From a bacterium (GTDB lineage: Bacteria; Cyanobacteriota; Vampirovibrionia; Gastranaerophilales; Gastranaerophilaceae), in contig JAKSUR010000005.1 in NCBI GenBank assembly GCA_024408765.1, positions 1 through 47,087 of the forward strand: a stretch of 47,087 nt of DNA, given 5' to 3'. Of the stretch, positions 7,561-15,129 are shown in pieces. The translations under genes and the position numbers were made by a program. Below the pieces are notes generated by a model, which did no database searches, had not been told where the DNA came from, and saw nothing but the letters and a program-made list of their open reading frames with translations. How positions within the stretch are numbered: position 1 is the first letter of the stretch; the number at the start of each line of letters is the position of its first letter.

Positions 7561-7926
7561 TTATTCCTTTATTATAGGAGGTTCGTCTAATGTAAATTCA
7601 ATATCATCTGTCGGTTTATCCAATGAAAGAACCTCAAAATCCGCAGGTGCATTAATTTTAGTTGTTAATTCATCAACCGAAACATCAAATAAAGATAAAT
7701 TCTTGTTATTTTTTAAAAGGCAAAACCTTGTTTTCCCTTGTTTTAAAGGATGTACAATAAGAGTGTTTTTATCATTCATAACGGTAACAATCGGATAAAC
7801 ATCAATTATTGTATTATCTTCAATATTTATATCCGTTAATTTCCCGTCCGAAATAATTACACAATCTTCAAACGCAAATGCAGGTGAAATCAATAAAAAT
7901 ATACAAAATAATACTTTTTTAATCAT
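7561..7926 (-). CDS. Small secreted protein inside the flagellar cluster
   Basis: A 121-residue protein with a clear Sec signal peptide (MIKKVLFCIFLLISPAFA, cleavage after AFA) and a beta-rich body (IIDVYPIVTVMNDKNTLIVH, GKTRFCLLKNNKNLSLFDVS). The pattern, in which a constant value locks a secreted beta domain, recalls the short N-terminal domain of secretin-like pilus proteins (T2SS-T3SS_pil_N type), but this is a resemblance judged by eye. It has two cysteines. The C-terminus is acidic and proline-containing. AGGAAG precedes the start. Its position between fliQ and fliR, with gaps of only 4-7 bp, suggests a periplasmic accessory role in flagellum assembly. It is not a standard flagellar gene. 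Confidence 0.7.
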   Translation of the reverse strand: MIKKVLFCIFLLISPAFAFEDCVIISDGKLTDINIEDNTIIDVYPIVTVMNDKNTLIVHPLKQGKTRFCLLKNNKNLSLFDVSVDELTTKINAPADFEVLSLDKPTDDIEFTLDEPPIIKE

Positions 7927-7933
7927 AAAATAA

Positions 7934-8422
7934 CTATCTTCCTATAATTTTATTTGTTTCAACAAAGTTTGGTTTTGGCATTGGCGTACGAGGTGCAGTA
8001 TCGTACTTTAATTTTTGTTGTTTATCTATATAAGGAACTTTTCCGGGATTGCGCATAATTTCTTTTGCTCCGGGCATATTCATCCCGTCAGCTTTCATTT
8101 CATTGTCAAAAGGTTTTGTGTATTTGTAATAATCAGCAGGCAAAACATAATTTTCGTTTTTTGTAACACCGTTAAATGCAAGTGCCGTTCCTTCCTGAAA
8201 AAGATTTGTTAAAAGCTTAATAAAACCGAGCCCGCCAATTATAATTACCAAAAATACAGCAAATATTTTTGGTGCTGCCGCAATAGTCTGCTCCTGAACT
8301 TGTGTAACAGCTTGAATAATACCGACTACCAAACCGATAGCGGCTGCCGTCAATACACAAGGCATTGATATTGAAAGCATTACCATAAAGCCTTTGCCAA
8401 GATATTCAGTTAACATTTCCAT
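7934..8422 (-). CDS. fliQ: Flagellar biosynthesis protein FliQ with long C-terminal tail
   Basis: The first 85 or so residues are FliQ: two hydrophobic helices with PCVLTAAAIGLVVGIIQAVT and the QEQTIAAAPKIFAV loop-helix. FliQ forms part of the export gate spiral with FliP and FliR. Family members are normally about 89 residues, while this one is 162. The extra 75 residues (from about FNGVTKNEN on) are polar, lysine- and proline-rich and not hydrophobic, so they should lie in a soluble compartment. AGGAG lies 9 bases before the first ATG. The stop is 7 bp from the next gene. Confidence 0.9.
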   Translation of the reverse strand: MEMLTEYLGKGFMVMLSISMPCVLTAAAIGLVVGIIQAVTQVQEQTIAAAPKIFAVFLVIIIGGLGFIKLLTNLFQEGTALAFNGVTKNENYVLPADYYKYTKPFDNEMKADGMNMPGAKEIMRNPGKVPYIDKQQKLKYDTAPRTPMPKPNFVETNKIIGR

Positions 8423-8434
8423 TTCAAATCACTC

Positions 8435-9073
8435 CTAATTATAACTTTGAACCAAACCTTGAACAATTAAAGCCCAACCATCAACGGCAATAAATATAAG
8501 CAGTTTGAACGGCAGTGAAATAATTGTCGGAGATAACATAAACATACCGAGTGCAAGTAATATATTAGCAACAACCAAATCGAGTACAATAAACGGAACA
8601 AAAACAACAAAACCGATTTCAAAAGCAACTTTTAATTCACTCAAAATATAAGCCGGAGCGACTTCCCAAATAGTAATGTCCTCGGGTGATTTTGGAGGGG
8701 CTTTTCTTTTTAATTCAACAAAGAAGGCTAAATCTGATTCTCTGGTTTGCTTCATCATAAATTCTTTTAACGGTTTAGAACCTTCATCTATCGCCATTAT
8801 TAAATTTCCGTTTTTTTGATATGGAATTGAACCTTTTGCATACATTTGCTCAAACACTCCGCCCATAGTATAAAATGTTAAAATCATACATAAACCAATT
8901 GTTACGATAGATGGCGGAACTTGAACACCCATAGCTGTTTTTAAAAGTGAAAATACTATTGTAAATCTTAAAAAACAAGTCATACAACAAAATACAAACG
9001 GTATAAGCGAAAACAATGTCATTACCGTAAGCATTTGAAGTACAGGGTTCATATCTTGTAGTACATTATTCAT
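8435..9073 (-). CDS. fliP: Flagellar biosynthesis protein FliP
   Basis: FliP is the main subunit of the export gate pore. Signatures: FLRFTIVFSLLKTAMGVQ-PPSIVTIGLCMILTF in the first third, ILSELKVAFEIGFVVFVPFIVLDLVVANILLALGM in the last third, then LPFKLLIFIAVDGWALI. At 212 residues it is shorter than enteric FliP (about 245) because it lacks the cleaved signal peptide region, a length also seen in the injectisome homologue SctR. It has several hydrophobic helices around a soluble segment (about 80-130). It is 5 bp after the FliO-like gene. Confidence 0.93.
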   Translation of the reverse strand: MNNVLQDMNPVLQMLTVMTLFSLIPFVFCCMTCFLRFTIVFSLLKTAMGVQVPPSIVTIGLCMILTFYTMGGVFEQMYAKGSIPYQKNGNLIMAIDEGSKPLKEFMMKQTRESDLAFFVELKRKAPPKSPEDITIWEVAPAYILSELKVAFEIGFVVFVPFIVLDLVVANILLALGMFMLSPTIISLPFKLLIFIAVDGWALIVQGLVQSYN

Positions 9074-9078
9074 TTATT

Positions 9079-9468
9079 TTATCCTCTGAGTTTTTCTGCT
9101 AAATTTTTCATTACCGATTCATAAGGTGCTCTTTGTGTTGTATAAATACCCTCATTATTATTTTTTAATACAGATGTATACGGAATATCCGTGTCTTCTG
9201 TGTTTTTAATTTTATTTTTATCATTTAATTTTGAAATAAGTGTTGTTCTGTCAATATCGCCTGCAATTAAGAATTTTTCTCCTTCCGCTTCTATTACATA
9301 GAGAGTTTTTCTCGTACTTAAAGAAAGCGTGTCTACAACTTTTAATCCGTTTCTTTTAGCGGATTTTTTAGTATTACAGCCGTTTACATGCTTAAATACG
9401 AACAATGCAAGCATTATTACGCCAATCATTGCAAGTACATATACGATAAAATTACTCAAATATCCCAT
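9079..9468 (-). CDS. fliO: FliO-like flagellar biosynthesis protein
   Basis: A 129-residue bitopic protein. One N-terminal transmembrane helix (about 6-27, IVYVLAMIGVIMLALFVF) is followed by a cytoplasmic domain with the FliO-type pattern of short beta strands: LKVVDTLSLSTRKTLYVIEA, then GEKFLIAGDIDRTTLISKL. FliO helps assemble the FliP ring of the export gate. Family identity rests on size, topology, this pattern and its place directly before fliP. FliO sequences diverge strongly, so the call is good but not certain. No injectisome counterpart of FliO exists, which supports a flagellum. Confidence 0.75.
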   Translation of the reverse strand: MGYLSNFIVYVLAMIGVIMLALFVFKHVNGCNTKKSAKRNGLKVVDTLSLSTRKTLYVIEAEGEKFLIAGDIDRTTLISKLNDKNKIKNTEDTDIPYTSVLKNNNEGIYTTQRAPYESVMKNLAEKLRG

Positions 9469-9543
9469 TTTTACCTCTTATTTCAACCAAAAATAATCTA
9501 AACTCAATGTTATTTTTAATTTTGATTAATACAAAGTCAAGAT

Positions 9544-10647
9544 TTATTCATTATTGTCATCATCAACTTCAAAGTCGCTGTAATCAAAGTTCTCTTCTTC
9601 TTGATGTTGATTTTCTTCGTCAGAAGAATTTTGCTTATTATCATATTCAACATCTTCATCAGATTTAGAGTCATTCACATTTTGGATTCTTACTCCAAAA
9701 CGGTCGTTAATTATAACAAGTTCACCGCTTGCGACTGCTTTACCTCCTACACGAAGGTGAACTTTGTTGTCATATACCGAACAAAGGTCTACAATTAATC
9801 CCTCTTCAATGCTTTTAAGCTCTCCGAGCGTAACTTTTACTTTATCAAATTCGGCAGACATATCAACCTGAATGCTATCCCATAAATTTGTATTATTTGC
9901 GTTCATATCTCCTCCTTCAGGTATTTCATAAGGTTCTACTATTCTTACATTTGGTGTAACTCTGAATTTTTGAATAATATTGTCGCATATCAGAGTCATT
10001 TCAGATGAATTACTGTTTTCAAAAACAACAATATCTCCAATATCAAGACGTTTAATATCAGCAAGCGGGAAAACAGTAGTTCCCAGTAAAAGATTAACTT
10101 CAACCGGACAATCTGCAAAATCCGTGTCATTAAATCGTTGTGCAGAAGTATCTATTGAAATCGGATTCAAAATTTCTCTCGGGACAGATATAATAAATTT
10201 TGCAGCCGTTCCTGAAATTTCACTTTTAACAAAATAAGTCAAATGCAAAATTTCACTGTATCTTTTATTAGGTTCAATAGTAAAATTAGGTGCTAATGAT
10301 TCATATAAGAAATCATTAAATGCCGTAATTATTCTTGCTTCAAGCTCTGTAACTTCCGTAAGTTCAAAACGCTTGTTGTTTTTCCCTAAAACTTTGTCTA
10401 ATATAACATCTATAGCTTCTTGTGAAATTCTTATATAAACATCGTTTTTTGCATTAATCTTTACTTTTGTCACAAAAAATGTTTCATTTTGTGAAAGAAC
10501 ATTCATATTCGTACTTACGGATTCCAAACGGTATTCAAATCCTTCAAAGAAAAATTCGCTGCTACAATCCTTTACAATCGGTGTAAAAACGGAATCATAC
10601 CAAGAATATTGTTTATATAATTCATCAAAGAATATTGAGTTTAGCAT
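9544..10647 (-). CDS. Flagellar motor switch protein with tandem SpoA domains (FliM/FliN-like)
   Basis: A 367-residue protein with a FliM/CheC-like N-terminal region (about 30-165) and two C-terminal SpoA domains. The first (about 178-240) contains CPVEVNLLLGTTVFPLADIK and LDIGDIVVFE. The second (about 258-325) contains VDMSAEFDKVKVTLGELKSI, GLIVDLCS and VHLRVGGKAVASGELVIIND, a typical FliN pattern. FliM and FliN normally form the switch C-ring as separate proteins, so here the two SpoA modules are in one chain, as in SctQ or FliY. No FliM N-terminal CheY-binding peptide is seen. The last 42 residues are strongly acidic and probably disordered. It heads the fliO-P-Q-R cluster, 75 bp upstream of fliO. 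Confidence 0.8.
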   Translation of the reverse strand: MLNSIFFDELYKQYSWYDSVFTPIVKDCSSEFFFEGFEYRLESVSTNMNVLSQNETFFVTKVKINAKNDVYIRISQEAIDVILDKVLGKNNKRFELTEVTELEARIITAFNDFLYESLAPNFTIEPNKRYSEILHLTYFVKSEISGTAAKFIISVPREILNPISIDTSAQRFNDTDFADCPVEVNLLLGTTVFPLADIKRLDIGDIVVFENSNSSEMTLICDNIIQKFRVTPNVRIVEPYEIPEGGDMNANNTNLWDSIQVDMSAEFDKVKVTLGELKSIEEGLIVDLCSVYDNKVHLRVGGKAVASGELVIINDRFGVRIQNVNDSKSDEDVEYDNKQNSSDEENQHQEEENFDYSDFEVDDDNNE

Positions 10648-10806
10648 GCTTTCTTATTTTGGGTATTTAGATTTATTAAACCTAATTTCCCATCTCCCTA
10701 CTATTGTCCATGCCTATCATACATATTTTATCCACATTTCACATCATCTGTTTGAATGAGAGATGATTCGTTAAACCACAATGCTTAATCAGATATTATA
10801 ATACTT

Positions 10807-12000
10807 TTAACCCACTATATATTTATAAATCATTTCGGATGCTTTGACTATAAAATCCTTACCCTGTTGTGAGTTATGCGGTCTTTCTGCCAGTATTACA
10901 ACGATATATTTTCCCCCGTTCGGAGCAAAAACTATTCCGGCATCTCCAAGCATTGTCCCGATGTCACCTGTTTTATGCACAAATAAAGCACCTTCACCAA
11001 GTCCTGCTTGAATAAGCCTGTTGTTTTTTACATGACTCATATAATCAATAATGTATTCTCTTGAATTTACATTTAAAAATCCCGGGTTATCAAGATTATA
11101 CAATATTTTTGCCATGTCCGATGCTGTAGTTTTATTTGTACCTTCCAAATCGGGTAACCATGTTCTTACGTAAGTTTTTGAAATTCCCCAATCACGAAGC
11201 CCGATATTAACATCATCCATTCCGCCCATTTTAGCCATAATCATATTTGTAGAAGTATTATCTGAATCTTGAATCATTGTTTTGGCAAGATAATCCATTG
11301 TATATAATTTATTAGCAGGTGCGTATTGCAAATTACCTGAGCCGGTAGAACGATACTGTTCAATCATTTTCATTTCATCATATATCGTAAACTGATTTGC
11401 CTCTATTGATTTAAACATTCTGACAAGAATCGGGACTTTTATGATACTTGCAGCAGGATAAATCTTATCAGCGTTAATATCAACATATCGCCCTTGTTCG
11501 TATTCCCAAACATATATTGCAGGCTTTATTGATTGATAATGTCCCATAAGCGAAATTAATTGTTTCTTTAAATCAATCATTTCACTTGTATGATACATTG
11601 TTGTAACTTCGCTATGCTCCTTTTGAATTGTTGGAGTTAAAAGCAGTTGGTTATTAAACATATCATTGTGAATATAATTGACAATAGGGTTTGAAATGCT
11701 GTACAAATCAACACCATGGTATGAAAACGGTTTTGTACTCAAATCATTTTGATAACCCATCGAAATTAATATTTTATTTGGGTAAAATACTTGTTTTATA
11801 AGATTGTGGTATGAAGTTGGCAGAACAAAAAAGGCAAAAGCACATAAAAATGTTAAAGTAAAAAATGACCTTAAATAATAAATAATAAAATTGGTTTTTT
11901 TCTTTTGGACTTTTTTACGGGATTTATATCGTACAGAGGTTGTGCGTTTAGGAACCGCATATATTTCTTTTGGTCTGATTTGTTCTTTATATGCGTACAA
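10807..12000 (-). CDS. Membrane-anchored class A beta-lactamase-fold serine hydrolase
   Basis: The start is taken as TTG at 12000, because GGAGGG lies 7-8 bases before it; a longer in-frame TTG start at 12015 would include that site inside the gene. The roughly 397-residue protein has a basic cytoplasmic N-terminus, one transmembrane helix (about residues 36-62) and an extracytoplasmic domain. That domain has the penicillin-recognising motifs SIIK (about 185-188, nucleophile Ser), SDN (about 246-248) and KTG (about 343-345). The omega-loop Glu of true class A enzymes is not clearly placed (LEGTN is the nearest). Envelope remodelling or a housekeeping hydrolase is as likely as drug resistance. 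It is divided from the flagellar cluster by 159 bp. Confidence 0.75.
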   Translation of the reverse strand: MYAYKEQIRPKEIYAVPKRTTSVRYKSRKKVQKKKTNFIIYYLRSFFTLTFLCAFAFFVLPTSYHNLIKQVFYPNKILISMGYQNDLSTKPFSYHGVDLYSISNPIVNYIHNDMFNNQLLLTPTIQKEHSEVTTMYHTSEMIDLKKQLISLMGHYQSIKPAIYVWEYEQGRYVDINADKIYPAASIIKVPILVRMFKSIEANQFTIYDEMKMIEQYRSTGSGNLQYAPANKLYTMDYLAKTMIQDSDNTSTNMIMAKMGGMDDVNIGLRDWGISKTYVRTWLPDLEGTNKTTASDMAKILYNLDNPGFLNVNSREYIIDYMSHVKNNRLIQAGLGEGALFVHKTGDIGTMLGDAGIVFAPNGGKYIVVILAERPHNSQQGKDFIVKASEMIYKYIVG

Positions 12001-12129
12001 CGAAAAACCCTCCAAGTCACACTGCTAAACCATAGTAGCATTTTGTTGAGTGGCATAACATCCATTAAATGGAGGAAATATAATGAATATAACAGAAGAT
12101 ATTATTGCAGATTGATTATATCCGCAAGA

Positions 12130-12597
12130 CTACTTAACATATTTTAAAAATTGTTGAACTTTTGTTTGCATCATTTCTTCTGTAATCAACCATTTCCCGT
12201 TTGGTTGTTTTTTTATAATTTGATAGGTTTTAAGCCAATATGATTCACCGGAAGGTTGTCTTTCGGCACTTATTTTATATCCGTCTTTCAATTGTAATAC
12301 GGTAATATTTCTGTATGCATTTTTGTATTTTCTCACCTTAGCAACCGCTGAGCTTAATCTCATTTGTTTTAAATATGTTGCTGTATCTGTGTATGCATTT
12401 GCAGTTGTTCCGTCAGGTTTAACCACCTGTCTTATTATAACTGCATTTGGTGCATACATGGTGCTTATTGAGTTTTCATAATTATTAGCAGCTTTGACAT
12501 AATTATTAAAGAAATCCAAAGCTTCTTGTCTGTTATCAGCATAAACCGTTAATGACACTAACGTAAATGTTAACAAAGTAAATAATATTTTTTTCAT
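12130..12597 (-). CDS. Secreted NTF2-like (SnoaL/DUF4440-type) protein
   Basis: A 155-residue protein with a Sec signal peptide (MKKILFTLLTFTLVSLTVYA) followed by an NTF2-like pattern. A first helix pair (RQEALDFFNNYVKAANNYEN) leads to the strand-loop SMYAPNAVIIRQVVKPDG. Antiparallel strands follow (YRNITVLQLKDGYKISAERQ, YWLKTYQIIKKQPNGKWLIT). Such domains are often ligand-binding or accessory and no catalytic residues can be assigned. It is the second gene after lysC, 9 bp downstream on the same strand, and therefore probably co-transcribed with it without obvious functional connection. Confidence 0.65.
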   Translation of the reverse strand: MKKILFTLLTFTLVSLTVYADNRQEALDFFNNYVKAANNYENSISTMYAPNAVIIRQVVKPDGTTANAYTDTATYLKQMRLSSAVAKVRKYKNAYRNITVLQLKDGYKISAERQPSGESYWLKTYQIIKKQPNGKWLITEEMMQTKVQQFLKYVK

Positions 12598-12606
12598 AAT
12601 AAACTC

Positions 12607-13872
12607 CTATACATTAGGCAAATCGCCTTTTACGTCTGCAATTTCGTCCGAATCCAGTCCAAACACACTGTGTAAAACAGAAACTGCTTCATCTGCTTTT
12701 TCTATATCAACAAGACAACTTATTTTAATATCACTTGTTGCAATCATTTTAATATTTATACCCAAGTTCGCAAGAGTTCTGAACATTTTTGCCGCAATCC
12801 CAGGACGACCTACCATTCCTGCGCCTACAATTGAAATTTTGGCTATTTTTTCATCAACAAAAACCCTGCTGTAGCCGAGTTCAAGTTTTACATTTCTCAA
12901 AACCTGCATTGCTTTGTCTAAATCAGCTTTTTCCATTGTAAAGGCTATGTCATTAGTGTTCAAATCTTTTCTTGCGTATGATTGAATAATCATATCAACA
13001 GAAATATTTTCTTTTGCGAGTCCGTCAAACAAAATAGCAGCAGTACCCGGATTATCCTGTACATCACACACAACTATTCTTATACGTTCTCTATCAAGCG
13101 CAACACCTGTTACCGGTTTATGAATTTCCATTTTGTCAACTCCTAATATTAATGTTCCTATATCATCAAGTTTAAATGTGCTTCTCACTCTTACAGGGGT
13201 ATTGTGTGTCATTGCCGTTTCAACCGCTCTCGGATGAAGAACATTAGCTCCGCCTGAAGCTAACTCCATCATTTCATCATAAGATATTTCCGCTAACTTA
13301 GAAGCACAAGGCACAATTCTCGGATCTGTAGTATAAACTCCTTCTACATCAGTATAAATATCACAGCGTTTTGCTTTCAATACACCTGCTAAAGCAACTG
13401 CCGAAGTGTCAGAACCGCCTCTTCCGAGTGTTGTGATTTCAAAATCATCGGTTATTCCTTGAAAACCTGCAATTACTACAACTTTTCCTTCTTCAAGATG
13501 TTTGGTTATTTTATCTGTTTTAATATCTAAAATTCGTGCTTTTGTATGCACTTTTTCGGTTATAATTCCTACTTGCATAGCATTCATACTAACAGCATCG
13601 CATCCTTGTTCTTGAAGTGCCATAGCTAAAAGTGCTATAGATACTCCCTCTCCTGTTGAAAGGAGCATGTCTAATTCTCTTGATGACGGTTTTGAAGTAA
13701 TTTCACCTGCAAGCTTCATTAAAATATCTGTTGTATGTCCCATTGCAGATACTACTACAACGACATTATGTCCTAAATTTTTCTCTCTTATGACTGCCTT
13801 AGCAACATTTTTAATCTTATCCGTATCAGCTACGGAAGTTCCTCCGAACTTTTGTACTATTATATCCTTCAT
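12607..13872 (-). CDS. lysC: Aspartate kinase
   Basis: Phosphorylates aspartate, the first step of lysine, threonine, methionine and diaminopimelate synthesis. The N-terminal KFGGTSVAD motif, the GRGGSDTSAVALAGVLKAKR segment and DVEGVYTTDPR belong to the kinase domain. Two C-terminal ACT repeats (from about residue 265) form the allosteric site. About 421 residues fits the monofunctional class. An ATG 12 bases upstream (13884) lacks a ribosome site. The ATG at 13872 follows a GGGA and gives the usual MxxIVQKFGG start, so it is preferred. The leader from the promoter at 13906 is short, with no room for a lysine riboswitch. Confidence 0.95.
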   Translation of the reverse strand: MKDIIVQKFGGTSVADTDKIKNVAKAVIREKNLGHNVVVVVSAMGHTTDILMKLAGEITSKPSSRELDMLLSTGEGVSIALLAMALQEQGCDAVSMNAMQVGIITEKVHTKARILDIKTDKITKHLEEGKVVVIAGFQGITDDFEITTLGRGGSDTSAVALAGVLKAKRCDIYTDVEGVYTTDPRIVPCASKLAEISYDEMMELASGGANVLHPRAVETAMTHNTPVRVRSTFKLDDIGTLILGVDKMEIHKPVTGVALDRERIRIVVCDVQDNPGTAAILFDGLAKENISVDMIIQSYARKDLNTNDIAFTMEKADLDKAMQVLRNVKLELGYSRVFVDEKIAKISIVGAGMVGRPGIAAKMFRTLANLGINIKMIATSDIKISCLVDIEKADEAVSVLHSVFGLDSDEIADVKGDLPNV

Positions 13873-13905
13873 TATTTTTCCCATAATAAAATAGAGTCAT
13901 TAACC

Positions 13906-13935
13906 ATTATATACAAAAAACGATAAATACAACAA
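13906..13935 (-). promoter_or_regulatory. Promoter of lysC
   Basis: On the minus strand: TTGTTG (plus 13930-13935), 18-bp spacer, TATAAT (plus 13906-13911). The predicted transcript starts about 27 bases before the lysC ATG. Confidence 0.5.
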
Positions 13936-13996
13936 AAAAGTTCATTTAATAAAATATATTAAAAATATAATACCTCCGCTTTAATTTATTACAAAC

Positions 13997-14026
13997 AAAA
14001 AAGGAGGGAAAAACTCGCCTCCTTTT
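13997..14026 (-). terminator. Rho-independent terminator after the YtxH/DUF948 cluster
   Basis: On the minus strand AAAAGGAGG (plus 14018-14026) pairs with CCTCCTTTT (plus 13999-14007), 9 bp with a 10-base loop, followed by more T. It ends the operon 15501-14051. Confidence 0.75.
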
Positions 14027-14050
14027 ATTGTAGTTATTTTCTAAACAATT

Positions 14051-14317
14051 CTATGATTCTGCACCATCTTTTTTGCCGAGCATATCAGAAAGTTTTGACA
14101 TAATTTCTTCGCTTTTTTCTTGTACATCCGAAACGATATCTTCGGCTTTTTTCTGGATATCTTTTACTCTTGCATCAGTTTTTTTTGAAATATCTGTTGC
14201 CATATCACCAAGCATCTCTCTTGTTTCTTCTCCTGATTTTGGTGCAAGAAGAACTCCTGCAACAGCACCAATTAATGCACCTACTGCAAATCCTGCTAAA
14301 AATCTTGTTACTGACAT
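14051..14317 (-). CDS. YtxH-domain protein (second copy)
   Basis: An 88-residue YtxH-family protein. A glycine/alanine-rich hydrophobic segment (FLAGFAVGALIGAVAGVLLAP, about 5-25) is followed by the family's APKSGEETR and a charged helical tail (about 40-80) rich in Lys, Glu and Asp. YtxH proteins are small envelope-associated proteins, often stress-linked, of unsettled function. AAAGGAGAAAAT precedes the ATG. It is the last of four genes, in two alternating pairs, that end at the terminator 13997-14026. A closely related copy lies at 14779-15093. Confidence 0.8.
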   Translation of the reverse strand: MSVTRFLAGFAVGALIGAVAGVLLAPKSGEETREMLGDMATDISKKTDARVKDIQKKAEDIVSDVQEKSEEIMSKLSDMLGKKDGAES

Positions 14318-14391
14318 AATATTTTCTCCTTTATTTTTAGTTTAAAATTAGTGATAAATTTTTTTATCCGCAAATTGTCTAATTCATAAGT

Positions 14392-14760
14392 CTATTTTTT
14401 CGAAAACATCTTTAAAGCTGTGCCCAATCCTGACCAAAAACCTCTGGAAGCTTTTGCCGTTAACTTTGAAAGTCCGCCTAGAAGCTTGAGAGGTGTTTTA
14501 GAAATAAAAGATTTAACTTTTTTAATATTTTCATCTGTTTTGATAACAATTCCGCTTACAATTTCAACGGATTTATTTATGTTTTTCAGAGTCGGTTCAA
14601 GCTCTGCTTTTGCCATTACAACAGTTTCATCAATATTTTTTGTTAATCTGGAAAAATCAAATAAAACTTTTGTAAGCATTAAACCCGCAATAAGAACTAT
14701 TGCGCCCGTTGTATATGCCAAAAATGTAAGACTATTGTTTAGTTGCACCGCAGATTCCAT
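14392..14760 (-). CDS. DUF948-like membrane protein (second copy)
   Basis: A 122-residue protein with one N-terminal transmembrane helix (about 11-33, LAYTTGAIVLIAGLMLTKVL). A long amphipathic helix follows (TKNIDETVVMAKAELEPTLKN... to about 85), then a basic C-terminus (LSKLTAKASRGFWSGLGTAL). The layout matches DUF948-type proteins, which often sit beside YtxH genes. It is the third gene of the four-gene group, 18 bp after the YtxH protein at 14779-15093 and 74 bp before the next YtxH gene. Biochemical role unknown; an envelope-associated partner of YtxH is the usual guess. Confidence 0.65.
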   Translation of the reverse strand: MESAVQLNNSLTFLAYTTGAIVLIAGLMLTKVLFDFSRLTKNIDETVVMAKAELEPTLKNINKSVEIVSGIVIKTDENIKKVKSFISKTPLKLLGGLSKLTAKASRGFWSGLGTALKMFSKK

Positions 14761-14778
14761 AAAATCCTCTTTCTGTTA

Positions 14779-15093
14779 TTAATTAAAATCGTAATCATTG
14801 ATATCTTCAAGTTCTTTTGCTCTTCTCATTTTTTTTGATTTAAGCATGTTTCCGAACTTTTTATATTGCTTTTCTAATTTGTATTTTAAAAGGTCAATTG
14901 ACTCTAATGCTTGTTTTTTAGCCTCTTGAACTTCCGGAGAATATTTTTCGGCTAAATCACAAACCGTATCTTTAACCTTGGCTCTCATTTCTTCACCCGG
15001 ACATGGTGCAAATAATACACCTGCGGTTATTCCGCCAAGTATACCTGCAATTAGTCCAAGTCCAAAGCCTATTGAAGTTTTTTCTTTACACAT
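14779..15093 (-). CDS. YtxH-domain protein (first copy)
   Basis: A 104-residue YtxH-family protein. SIGFGLGLIAGILGGITAGVLFAPCPGEEMR contains the hydrophobic glycine-rich helix (about 7-27) and the APxxGEExR motif. The long charged tail (KDTVCDLAEKYSPEVQEAKK onward) is helical, basic, and ends in an acidic DINDYDFN. It is distinguished from its paralogue at 14051-14317 by extra length and cysteines. Both copies follow a DUF948-like membrane protein, so the pair has been duplicated or recruited twice. Confidence 0.8.
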   Translation of the reverse strand: MCKEKTSIGFGLGLIAGILGGITAGVLFAPCPGEEMRAKVKDTVCDLAEKYSPEVQEAKKQALESIDLLKYKLEKQYKKFGNMLKSKKMRRAKELEDINDYDFN

Positions 15094-15129
15094 TGTTTTA
15101 TACCTCTTTTCTATATTGATTTGTTTGCA

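Noticed and set aside
6777-10647. Non-flagellar type III secretion system (injectisome)
   Set aside because: FliP, FliQ, FliR and tandem SpoA proteins have injectisome homologues. However, a FliO-like gene is present and FliW-CsrA lies elsewhere in the window, both pointing to a flagellum.
10743-10767. ATCATCT/AGATGAT inverted repeat as terminator of the hydrolase gene
   Set aside because: A 7-bp stem with an 11-base loop and no T-run on either strand. Not convincing as a terminator.
13872-13935. Lysine riboswitch before lysC
   Set aside because: The predicted leader is only about 27 nt, and no structured motif is present.
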